This document shows, piece by piece, positions 6,243 through 12,882 of a stretch of 12,882 nucleotides of DNA (position 1 is the first letter of the stretch; every line of letters begins with the position of its first letter). Origin of the DNA: Lachnospiraceae bacterium (GTDB lineage: Bacteria; Bacillota; Clostridia; Lachnospirales; Lachnospiraceae); assembly GCA_003519685.1 (NCBI GenBank), contig DOWG01000056.1:5680-18561 (forward strand), written 5' to 3'. Position numbers and translations under genes: made by a program. The notes beneath the pieces are model-generated. The model was not told the origin of the DNA, did no database searches, and saw only the letters and a program-made list of their open reading frames with translations.

Positions 6243-7088
6243 ATGAACACATATAAACGTAAGTACATAAATAGAAAGCCGATAGTGGTATTCATCATGT
6301 TAATGCTATGTATATTAACCTTTTTGGGAAATACCGCCACTGCCTCTGCGGCTGCCGTAGAGGATACCATAACAGCCGAGGAGCCTTCCGTTAGCGGCAA
6401 TAACGTAAAGGGGGCTTTGGGACCCTTGGAGTTTACCCTCACGACGAAAGAGGATGGGGATACTCTGGCATCCTCCTTGCAGGTTTTATTCCTATTAACG
6501 ATTATTACGCTGGCTCCCTCCATTTTAATTATGGTAACTTCCTTTACCAGAATCATTATTGTTCTGCATTTTGTAAGATCCGCTCTCGGAACGCAGACAA
6601 CACCTCCCAATCAGGTTTTAATCGGGTTAGCATTGTTTTTAACATTTTTTATCATGTCTCCGGTATTTACGCAGATTAATACGGAAGCGATTAAGCCGTT
6701 ATCTGCTGGGGAAATTACGAAGGAGGAGGCTTTCCAGCTCGGAGTCGCGCCAATTCGGACTTTTATGCTGGAACAGACGGAGGTTAAGGATCTGAGATTA
6801 TTTATGGACATTGCCGGGATATCGACGGTAGATACGGTAGAGGATATTCCGCTTACCGTAATTATTCCCTCGTTTATCATCAGTGAATTGAGAACCGCAT
6901 TTATCATTGGCTTCTTGATCTACATACCGTTTATTATAATTGATATGGTTGTTGCATCTACTTTAATGTCAATGGGTATGATGATGCTGCCGCCTTCGAT
7001 GATCTCTATGCCATTTAAAATCTTATTGTTCATTGTTGCGGATGGCTGGAATCTGATTGTTGGAGAAGTGGTTAAGACATTTTATTGA
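6243..7088 (+). CDS. fliP: Flagellar export gate protein FliP
   Basis: Core export-gate membrane protein of 281 residues; FliP, FliQ and FliR build the helical secretion pore. The N-terminus is a signal peptide: basic MNTYKRKYINRK, a hydrophobic core (13-29), and cleavage predicted after ATASA (residues 32-36). The FliP signature follows, with 'MVTSFTRIIIVLHFVRSALG' (97-116), 'PSFIISELRTAFIIGFLIYI' (209-228) and the methionine-rich loop LMSMGMMMLPP (241-251), the region known in other species to gate the pore. ATG 6243 is chosen: AAAGG lies 9 bases upstream, and the signal peptide then begins normally. An in-frame GTG at 6198 adds 15 residues without a good RBS. fliQ begins 16 bases after the stop. 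Confidence 0.95.
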   Translation: MNTYKRKYINRKPIVVFIMLMLCILTFLGNTATASAAAVEDTITAEEPSVSGNNVKGALGPLEFTLTTKEDGDTLASSLQVLFLLTIITLAPSILIMVTSFTRIIIVLHFVRSALGTQTTPPNQVLIGLALFLTFFIMSPVFTQINTEAIKPLSAGEITKEEAFQLGVAPIRTFMLEQTEVKDLRLFMDIAGISTVDTVEDIPLTVIIPSFIISELRTAFIIGFLIYIPFIIIDMVVASTLMSMGMMMLPPSMISMPFKILLFIVADGWNLIVGEVVKTFY

Positions 7089-7104
7089 TAGGAGTTGAAG
7101 CAGC

Positions 7105-7380
7105 ATGAATGAGATAATCATAATTGATATAGCAAAGCAGGCGATCTTTCTTGTACTTAAATTGGCAGCCCCGATGTTAATTGCTTCTTTGGTCGTTGGT
7201 CTTATTGTCAGTATATTGCAAACAGTTACCTCCATTCAGGAGCAAACCCTCACATTTGTTCCGAAGCTGATTGCAGTATTTTTAGTGCTGATGCTGTTTG
7301 GAAATTGGATTCTTACCAATCTGAAAGATTTTACCATCGAACTGTTTACGAATTTTAGCTACTATGTGGATGCCTTATGA
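7105..7380 (+). CDS. fliQ: Flagellar export gate protein FliQ
   Basis: A 91-residue protein with two membrane helices (about 14-38 and 50-72), the full family length of roughly 90. The conserved first-helix and turn pattern 'PMLIASLVVGLIVSILQTVT' followed by SIQEQTLTFVPK (43-54) identifies FliQ, which wraps FliP and FliR in the export gate. AGGAG at 7090-7094 lies 10 bases before the ATG. Its stop overlaps the start of fliR in ATGA, so fliR translation is likely coupled to it. Confidence 0.95.
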   Translation: MNEIIIIDIAKQAIFLVLKLAAPMLIASLVVGLIVSILQTVTSIQEQTLTFVPKLIAVFLVLMLFGNWILTNLKDFTIELFTNFSYYVDAL

Positions 7381-8150
7381 CACTAACACTAACACTGCAG
7401 AATTTTGAGTTTTTTTTATTAATATTTGTGAGGATTACCGGATTTATCGTTACGGCTCCTTTTTTTTCGTTGAAAAATGTGCCATTTCGAGTAAAAACAG
7501 GCTTTTCGATCCTGCTGGCGATCATCGTACTGCTGGCGACAACGAATGAACCGCTGGAATACATCGGAGTAATCGGATATACCACTCTGGTTGTGAAGGA
7601 GGCAATCGTTGGCGTGGTGTTGGGGTTCTTTGCTAATATCGCCTATTATATTATAAGCTTCGCAGGTAGTTTTATGGATATGGAAATTGGTTTTTCCATG
7701 GTAAACCAGCTGGATCCGGTTTCCATGATACAGACGACAATCACATCGAATCTTTACGGTTATTTGATTCTTCTGATTATGCTGGTGACCAATTTACATC
7801 ACTTGTTTATTAAAGCAATCGTTGATTCCTTTCAAGTCGTACCGGTGGGAAAAGCCGTGTTTGACCCGAGGATGTATCAGCTTATGGTACGCTATATGAC
7901 GGATTATTTTATCATAGGATTCCGTATCGTTTTACCGATATTTGCAGCAATCTTACTGGTAAATACAATTCTTGCGATCTTAGCAAAAATTGCACCGGAG
8001 ATGAATATGTTTGTGATCGGTATGCAGATGAAGGTTCTTGTAGGTCTCTTTGTGATGACCATCGTGATTGAGCTGGTCCCTTCGGTAGCAGATTTCATTT
8101 TCAATGAAATGATTGATATGATGAAAGCTGCCATAGAGTTTTTACATTAG
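7377..8150 (+). CDS. fliR: Flagellar export gate protein FliR
   Basis: A 257-residue integral membrane protein with at least six hydrophobic segments; it completes the FliP5-FliQ4-FliR1-type gate. Family landmarks are 'FVRITGFIVTAPFFS' (17-31), 'VKEAIVGVVLGFFA' (73-86), 'GSFMDMEIGFSMVNQLDP' (97-114) and the 'LAKIAPEMNMFVIGMQMK' segment (202-219). The start overlaps fliQ by 4 bases (ATGA) and has no strong RBS, so coupling is likely. The gene begins with three Thr-Leu codon pairs and has two runs of eight T within its first 91 bases (7410-7417 and 7460-7467). The frame is intact in this copy. Confidence 0.95.
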   Translation: MTLTLTLQNFEFFLLIFVRITGFIVTAPFFSLKNVPFRVKTGFSILLAIIVLLATTNEPLEYIGVIGYTTLVVKEAIVGVVLGFFANIAYYIISFAGSFMDMEIGFSMVNQLDPVSMIQTTITSNLYGYLILLIMLVTNLHHLFIKAIVDSFQVVPVGKAVFDPRMYQLMVRYMTDYFIIGFRIVLPIFAAILLVNTILAILAKIAPEMNMFVIGMQMKVLVGLFVMTIVIELVPSVADFIFNEMIDMMKAAIEFLH

Positions 8151-8196
8151 GTGCCTGTGGTTTAAAAAGATTGCGAAGAAAGGCATAGATATTGGG

Positions 8197-9327
8197 ATGA
8201 AAGAGGAAGTATTATACAAGGTAACCTATCGGCTTCCTTATGATCTTCAGTTTTTTGCAAAAGAGGATTCCGGAGGCGACAAGACCGAGGAACCGACCAC
8301 GAAAAAGCTGCAGGATGCCAGAAAAGAAGGTCAGGTAGCGCGCAGTACGGAACTGATTACTGCCTCCGGGCTGGTAACCCTTTTTGTTATTTTAAAGCTA
8401 TTTATAAAATTCATAGCGGAACAATTAATCAATAATTTTCATAAAACCTTTTTAAGCATTGATAAAATAGCGGGTGAAGAATTCAACATAGCGGTATCCC
8501 ATTCCTTGTTTCGTGATGGGATTTTGTCCATTATCCGAACTTGCCTGCCGATCTTTCTTATCACGGCAATCGTCTCCTTTTCGGTTATCCTGTTTCAGGT
8601 AAAATGGCAGGTATCAGGAAAGTTGCTACAGCCAAAATTCAGCAGAATCAATCCAATCAGCGGTTTTGCTAAAATTTTTAATAAGGACAAGCTTGTGGAG
8701 CTGATCATTTCCATTATTAAGATGGCGCTTATCTTTTATATCGTCTCGGATGCTCTGAAGGATCATTGGAGCCTACTGGTAACCTTATATGATATCAGTC
8801 TGCTCCAGGCGGTTATGCTGATTGGTGATACGGTGATTGACCTTGGTCTTAAGATCAGCATGCTGTTTCTTGTGATTGGTGTGGCGGATCTGATCTATCA
8901 GAAACTAAAGTATAAAAAAGACATGCGAATGTCGAAGCAGGAACTAAAGGACGAATTTAAAAACACAGAGGGAGATCCGCAGGTGAAAAGTAAGATCAAA
9001 GTCCGCATGAGAGAAGCCTCCCAGAGAAGAATGATGCAGGCGTTACCGCAGGCCGATGTTGTCATTACGAATCCGACCCATCTGGCGGCGGCGATCCGAT
9101 ATGATAAGGATACGGAGAATGCACCGGTGCTCATAGCAAAGGGTGCGGATTACCTTGCGCAGAAGATCAAAGAGATTGCGAAGGAAAACAATATAGAAAT
9201 TGTAGAAAATAAACCCCTGGCAAGGATGCTGTATTATAATGTCGAGCTTGGAGCGGAAGTCCCTCCGGAGCTTTACCAGATGACGGCAGAGGTCTTAGCC
9301 TATGTATACGGGTTGAAAAATAGATAA
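8197..9327 (+). CDS. flhB: Flagellar export switch protein FlhB with LQFFA leader
   Basis: Export-gate protein of 376 residues that switches substrate class from rod/hook to filament. After an unusual 21-residue leader ending in 'YDLQFFA' (15-21) comes the ordinary FlhB start, DKTEEPTTKKLQDARKEGQV. The membrane domain has four hydrophobic stretches (about 52-76, 111-135, 167-187 and 205-233). The cytoplasmic domain has the self-cleavage site N292-P293-T294-H295 (bases 9070-9081), cut between N and P in the family, with 'HLAAAIRYD' after it. No other start codon exists within the leader; the RBS (GAAAGG, 8178-8183) is rather far from ATG 8197. LQFFA resembles the site cut by the Prp protease in ribosomal protein L27 of Firmicutes, so the leader may be removed. 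flhA follows 16 bases later. Confidence 0.95.
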   Translation: MKEEVLYKVTYRLPYDLQFFAKEDSGGDKTEEPTTKKLQDARKEGQVARSTELITASGLVTLFVILKLFIKFIAEQLINNFHKTFLSIDKIAGEEFNIAVSHSLFRDGILSIIRTCLPIFLITAIVSFSVILFQVKWQVSGKLLQPKFSRINPISGFAKIFNKDKLVELIISIIKMALIFYIVSDALKDHWSLLVTLYDISLLQAVMLIGDTVIDLGLKISMLFLVIGVADLIYQKLKYKKDMRMSKQELKDEFKNTEGDPQVKSKIKVRMREASQRRMMQALPQADVVITNPTHLAAAIRYDKDTENAPVLIAKGADYLAQKIKEIAKENNIEIVENKPLARMLYYNVELGAEVPPELYQMTAEVLAYVYGLKNR

Positions 9328-9343
9328 CCAGGAGGATTGGGTA

Positions 9344-11380
9344 ATGAAGAAGAGTGATATTGCTGTCGGGCTGTATCTGTTAGCCGCAATCGTATTTTTA
9401 ATTATACCTATGCCTTCTATTGTACTCGATGTGCTGCTTGCATTGAATATATCGATTTCACTGGTGATATTATTCAACGCAATGTTTACTAAGGATGTTC
9501 TGGGTATGTCCGCATTTCCGACCATACTCTTATTAACGACAATATTTCGTATTTCGCTGAATGTGTCCAGTACAAAATTAATTTTAACGACCGGTAATCC
9601 GGGTAATATTGTTAAGGTTTTTGGTGATGTGGTAGGCGGAGGAAACATTGTCATTGGTATCATCGTATTTATTATATTGCTTCTGGTTCAATTCATGGTA
9701 ATCAACAAAGGTTCGGAGAGAGTTTCCGAAGTAACCGCAAGATTTACACTGGATGCTATGCCCGGTAAGCAGATGGCCATCGATGCCGACTTAAACACCG
9801 GTGCCATTACGGATGCGGAGGCAAAGAAACGCAGGGAGAAGATACAGGAGGAAGCAGGGTTCTTCGGCTCCATGGACGGTGCTACAAAGTATGTTAAGGG
9901 AGATGCAACCGCAGGTCTTATTATTACGGTGATCAACCTTGCGGGCGGTACCATTATGGGTATGACGAAAATGGGAATGCCTCCCAAGGAAGCATTTGAG
10001 CATTATGCCATTCTCACGATGGGGAATGGCCTCGTTAACCAGATACCGTCTCTTATGATTTCTTTGGCTACCGGTATTCTGGTTACGAAGGTATCAAAGG
10101 AAGCCGATTTTGGGGATATTTTGATCAAACAGCTTTTCTCGATTCCTAAGGTATTGTATATCGTTGGAGCAAGTATGATCGGAATGGGTGTCCTGACACC
10201 CCTGAATACCTTGATGTTTTTGTGCTACGGCTTGATCTTTATTATTAGCGGAAGAAGGATTGCAGAGAAGCTTGAAGTTAACGAGATTGAAAATGAAGTC
10301 TCCGAGGAAGAGGCTTCGGCAAATGAAATCAGAAAGCCGGAAAACGTTGCCTCACTTCTGCAGGTGGATCCGATTGAACTGGAATTCGGCTATGGAATCA
10401 TTCCACTGGCGGATACCAATCAGGGCGGAGACTTATTAGACCGCGTTGTATTAATTCGAAGACAGATGGCTCTGGAACTTGGCTGCGTTGTTCCGATGAT
10501 CCGTTTAAGGGATAATATTCAGCTGAATCCAAACCAGTATATTATAAAGATAAAGGGAATTCAGGTCAGTGAGGGTGAGATTCTGTTTGACCATTATATG
10601 GCTATGAATCCCGGTTATGTAGAGGAAGAAATCACCGGAATCCCAACCTTTGAACCGTCCTTCCATCTGCCTGCGATCTGGATTACAGAAGGGCAGCGTG
10701 AGAGGGCAGAGACGTTAGGCTATACCGTAGTAGATCCGCCGTCCATCATTGCCACTCATTTGACGGAAATCATCCGCAGTCACATTCATGAGCTGCTTAC
10801 AAGGCAGGATGTACAGAATCTGATCAACAATATTCAGGAGGCAAATCAGGCGCTTGTAACCGAGCTGGTGCCGAAGCTGCTTAGCATCGGTGAAATACAG
10901 AAGGTGCTGCAGAATCTTCTGCAGGAGGGAATTTCGATCCGTGATCTGGTAACGATATTGGAGACGCTGGCAGATTATGCGCCGACGACCCGGGATACGG
11001 ATGTGTTGACCGAATATGTACGGCAGAGTCTAAAGCATGCGATTTCCAGCAAATATTTCCCGGCAAATGAAATGACCAGTGTAGTAACCCTGGATCCGAA
11101 GGTGGAGCAGGAAATTATGAATTCGGTAAAGCAGACGGAGCAGGGGGCTTACCTTACTTTAGATCCTGCCGTTACAAAGGAAATTATCGATTCGGTGCAA
11201 ATCGAGCTGCAAAAATTAGAAGATCTGGGAAAGAATCCGATCATTATTACTTCTCCGATTGTCCGGATGTATTTTAAGAGATTAACGCAGGACTATTTTA
11301 AAGACCTGATCGTGGTATCCTATAATGAGATCGATTCAAATGTTGAATTACAGTCAATAGGGATGGTGACGGTATCGTGA
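9344..11380 (+). CDS. flhA: Flagellar export gate protein FlhA
   Basis: Large export-gate protein of 678 residues, typical length for FlhA; it forms a nonameric ring whose cytoplasmic part docks chaperone-substrate complexes and whose membrane part couples export to the ion gradient. Residues 1 to about 305 hold the hydrophobic segments. The FHIPEP signature is at 124-148, including 'RFTLDAMPGKQMAID', and 'YVKGDATAGLI' (183-193) is also conserved. An acidic linker (about 310-330, rich in Glu) leads to the C-terminal domain, with 'ELGCVVPMIRLRDN', 'YTVVDPPSIIATHLTEII' and a late 'LGKNPIIITSPIVRMYF' segment. AGGAGG precedes the ATG at good spacing. The stop overlaps the start of flhF in GTGA. 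Confidence 0.97.
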   Translation: MKKSDIAVGLYLLAAIVFLIIPMPSIVLDVLLALNISISLVILFNAMFTKDVLGMSAFPTILLLTTIFRISLNVSSTKLILTTGNPGNIVKVFGDVVGGGNIVIGIIVFIILLLVQFMVINKGSERVSEVTARFTLDAMPGKQMAIDADLNTGAITDAEAKKRREKIQEEAGFFGSMDGATKYVKGDATAGLIITVINLAGGTIMGMTKMGMPPKEAFEHYAILTMGNGLVNQIPSLMISLATGILVTKVSKEADFGDILIKQLFSIPKVLYIVGASMIGMGVLTPLNTLMFLCYGLIFIISGRRIAEKLEVNEIENEVSEEEASANEIRKPENVASLLQVDPIELEFGYGIIPLADTNQGGDLLDRVVLIRRQMALELGCVVPMIRLRDNIQLNPNQYIIKIKGIQVSEGEILFDHYMAMNPGYVEEEITGIPTFEPSFHLPAIWITEGQRERAETLGYTVVDPPSIIATHLTEIIRSHIHELLTRQDVQNLINNIQEANQALVTELVPKLLSIGEIQKVLQNLLQEGISIRDLVTILETLADYAPTTRDTDVLTEYVRQSLKHAISSKYFPANEMTSVVTLDPKVEQEIMNSVKQTEQGAYLTLDPAVTKEIIDSVQIELQKLEDLGKNPIIITSPIVRMYFKRLTQDYFKDLIVVSYNEIDSNVELQSIGMVTVS

Positions 11381-12579
11381 TAATAAAGAAATTTCAAGCG
11401 AATACGGAAACGGAAGCTATCATGCTTGCAAAAGAGGAAATGGGAAAAGATGCGATCGTTATGAATATTAAGACGATCGCACCGAAGGGAATCTATAAGC
11501 TTTTTCGCAAACCTTCGGTTGAAATCACCGCGGCTGTGGATGACGCCGTGTCCTATAAGAATGACAAGCCAAAGGAGGAGCTGTTAAGAAAGCCCCGTAT
11601 GAATTTTAACCCGGATATTATCTATGAGGACCGGGTCAAACCGGCAGGCTTATCCGGGAAAGAAACCTCCGGTGAGCCCTCTGCGATTGAGCAAAAACTG
11701 AATAATCTGCAAAATCTACTGGAAAAACAGCTGAATACAAAAGAGACGGAAGAACGAGAAGAACCGAAGGCGGCTGCCGAGGCAAATAAAAATCTTGCCT
11801 GCGTGCAATTGGTCTATAATCAGCTGGTATCCAATGAGGTGGATGAAATCTATGCCAACCAGATTATTAGCGAAATCGACGGGACCTTCCGTAGCGATGC
11901 CTCCATCGATAAGATTCTCGCAAGTATATATCAGAAGCTTGTGCTAAAGCTTGGGCAGCCCAAAACGATTGAGTTGGGTGAAAAAGGCCCCAAATTTGTA
12001 TTTTTTATCGGACCTACCGGTGTGGGGAAGACGACAACGATCGCTAAAATCGCTTCCAAATATAAGATGGAGCAGAATGCAAAAATCGTTTTTCTGACCG
12101 CAGATACCTATCGGATCGCTGCAGTAGAGCAGCTGCGTACCTATGCCAATATTCTTGGAATTCCCATCGAGGTGATCTACACGGAGGAGGACCTCGAGCA
12201 GGCAGAGGAAAAATATGCGGATTATGACATCGTATTTGTCGACACGGCAGGCCGTTCCCACCGAAACAAGGAACAAAGAGATGACATAGAGCGCCTTCTG
12301 AATATTATTCCCGAAGAGAAAAAGGAAATTTACCTTGTTTTAAGCGCAACAACAAAATATAGAGACCTCATTAAAATGACGGAAGTTTATTCCGATATTA
12401 CAAGTTACAATCTCATCTTCACAAAGCTTGATGAGACCGGCAGTGTTGGTAATCTGCTGAATATCCGGATGCTGACCAATGCGCCTTTATCCTATGTTAC
12501 CTTCGGACAGAACGTACCGGATGATATTAGTAAAATTGATGCCCAAAGCATTGCGAAGAAACTTTTAAGGGGGCAATAG
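11377..12579 (+). CDS. flhF: Flagellar placement GTPase FlhF (SRP-type)
   Basis: A 400-residue SRP-family GTPase that marks where, and how many, flagella are built. The N-terminal basic domain starts MIIKKFQANTETEAIMLAKEE, the usual FlhF opening; a charged, coiled-coil-like linker (about 100-135) follows, then the NG domain. GTPase motifs are intact: P-loop GPTGVGKTT (212-220), DTYRIAA (243-249), DTAGR (289-293) and TKLD (349-352). The start is GTG at 11377, overlapping the flhA stop by 4 bases, which suggests coupling. Its regulator FlhG is encoded next, as in most bacteria that carry the pair. FtsY and Ffh are excluded by the N-domain and by context. Confidence 0.96.
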   Translation: MIIKKFQANTETEAIMLAKEEMGKDAIVMNIKTIAPKGIYKLFRKPSVEITAAVDDAVSYKNDKPKEELLRKPRMNFNPDIIYEDRVKPAGLSGKETSGEPSAIEQKLNNLQNLLEKQLNTKETEEREEPKAAAEANKNLACVQLVYNQLVSNEVDEIYANQIISEIDGTFRSDASIDKILASIYQKLVLKLGQPKTIELGEKGPKFVFFIGPTGVGKTTTIAKIASKYKMEQNAKIVFLTADTYRIAAVEQLRTYANILGIPIEVIYTEEDLEQAEEKYADYDIVFVDTAGRSHRNKEQRDDIERLLNIIPEEKKEIYLVLSATTKYRDLIKMTEVYSDITSYNLIFTKLDETGSVGNLLNIRMLTNAPLSYVTFGQNVPDDISKIDAQSIAKKLLRGQ

Positions 12580-12580
12580 T

Positions 12581-12882
12581 ATGGACCAGGCAGAGAAATT
12601 AAGGGAATTGGTCCGAGGTCAGAATGCTCCCAGGCAAACAGCAAGAGTGATTACCGTTACCAGTGGAAAAGGCGGGGTCGGAAAGTCCAGCATATCCGTA
12701 AACCTTGGTATTGCGCTAAGCCAGGCAGGAAAAAGAGTCGTCATCCTGGATGCAGATTTTGGTCTGGCGAATGTAGAGGTTATGCTGGGGATCCGTCCGA
12801 AGTTTAACTTGGCGGATCTTATTTTCCGCGGAAAAAGCCTGACGGACATCATAACGAGAGGGCCGGAGAACATCGGATTCAT
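12581..12882 (+). CDS. flhG: Flagellar number regulator FlhG (MinD/ParA-like ATPase), 3' end outside window
   Basis: The first 100 codons of a MinD-like ATPase; the gene continues beyond the window. The N-terminus MDQAEKLRELV carries the DQAxxLR activator helix with which FlhG stimulates the FlhF GTPase. Next is the deviant Walker A motif GKGGVGKSS (29-37; Lys30 and Lys35), then 'VVILDADFGLANVEVMLG', containing the family's ILDAD motif. AAGGGGG at 12567-12573 lies 7 bases before the ATG, and the start is 2 bases after the flhF stop. In B. subtilis FlhG (YlxH) also binds FliM and FliY during C-ring assembly, and both are encoded upstream here. MinD itself is excluded by DQAxxLR and context. 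Confidence 0.93.
   Translation, partial: MDQAEKLRELVRGQNAPRQTARVITVTSGKGGVGKSSISVNLGIALSQAGKRVVILDADFGLANVEVMLGIRPKFNLADLIFRGKSLTDIITRGPENIGF

Noticed and set aside
6161..6610. 149-residue minus-strand ORF opposite fliO/fliP
   Set aside because: It lies antisense to the fliP signal peptide and first helices and shows no RBS or recognisable domain.
9295..9663. 122-residue minus-strand ORF opposite flhB/flhA
   Set aside because: It is a shadow of the hydrophobic N-terminal codons of flhA; no independent support.
12619..12882. 87-residue minus-strand ORF at the 3' edge
   Set aside because: The plus strand encodes an unmistakable FlhG N-terminus with Walker A across the same bases.
1..12882. 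Mobile elements, CRISPR arrays, tRNA or rRNA genes, inteins or inserted cargo
   Set aside because: Read on both strands, the window is filled with intact, family-length flagellar genes; no terminal inverted repeats, transposase motifs, repeat-spacer pattern or gene interruption were seen.

Overview
The window is one uninterrupted plus-strand stretch of a large flagellar (fla/che-type) operon from an anaerobic Firmicute, most likely a Lachnospiraceae-like member of the Clostridia. The reasons are the gene order (flgE-flbD-motA-motB-fliL-fliM-fliY-cheY-fliO-fliP-fliQ-fliR-flhB-flhA-flhF-flhG), a FliY switch protein instead of a simple FliN, strong AGGAGG-type ribosome binding sites, frequent TTG/GTG starts, a moderately AT-rich composition, and an FlhB that begins with a 'DLQFFA' leader. 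The taxonomic call is inference; there is no rRNA or other marker gene here.

Layout. Positions 1-518 hold the 3' end of flgE (hook protein). A 174-base gap (519-692) follows with an imperfect hairpin and no convincing gene. Then come flbD/swrD and the stator genes motA and motB (693-2577), fliL (2614-3114), and a short gap with a plausible extended -10 promoter. The switch and signalling block is fliM, fliY and cheY (3180-5745). The type III export gate and apparatus follow: fliO, fliP, fliQ, fliR, flhB, flhA (5749-11380). The placement pair flhF and flhG ends the window; flhG runs off the 3' edge after 100 codons. Genes are packed tightly: motA/motB, fliQ/fliR and flhA/flhF overlap, and most other gaps are under 60 bases.

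How the parts work together. FliP/Q/R/FlhB/FlhA, helped by FliO, form the export gate that secretes rod, hook (FlgE) and filament subunits. FlhB switches substrate class after self-cleavage at NPTH. MotA/MotB form the ion-driven stator, with FliL at the stator and FlbD/SwrD supporting torque. FliM and FliY form the C-ring that CheY-P binds, and FliY carries two CheC-type active sites predicted to dephosphorylate CheY-P. FlhF and FlhG set flagellar position and number.

Nothing here looks like a wholly new system: the gene content is standard. The observations most worth following are (1) a Prp-protease-like 'LQFFA' cleavage motif in an N-terminal FlhB leader, (2) stator residues that match the sodium-driven PomA/PomB type rather than the proton type, (3) two 8-T tracts near the start of fliR that could slip, (4) the same SD-embedded GTG / downstream TTG dual-start arrangement in motA and motB, and (5) a probable internal promoter before fliM.
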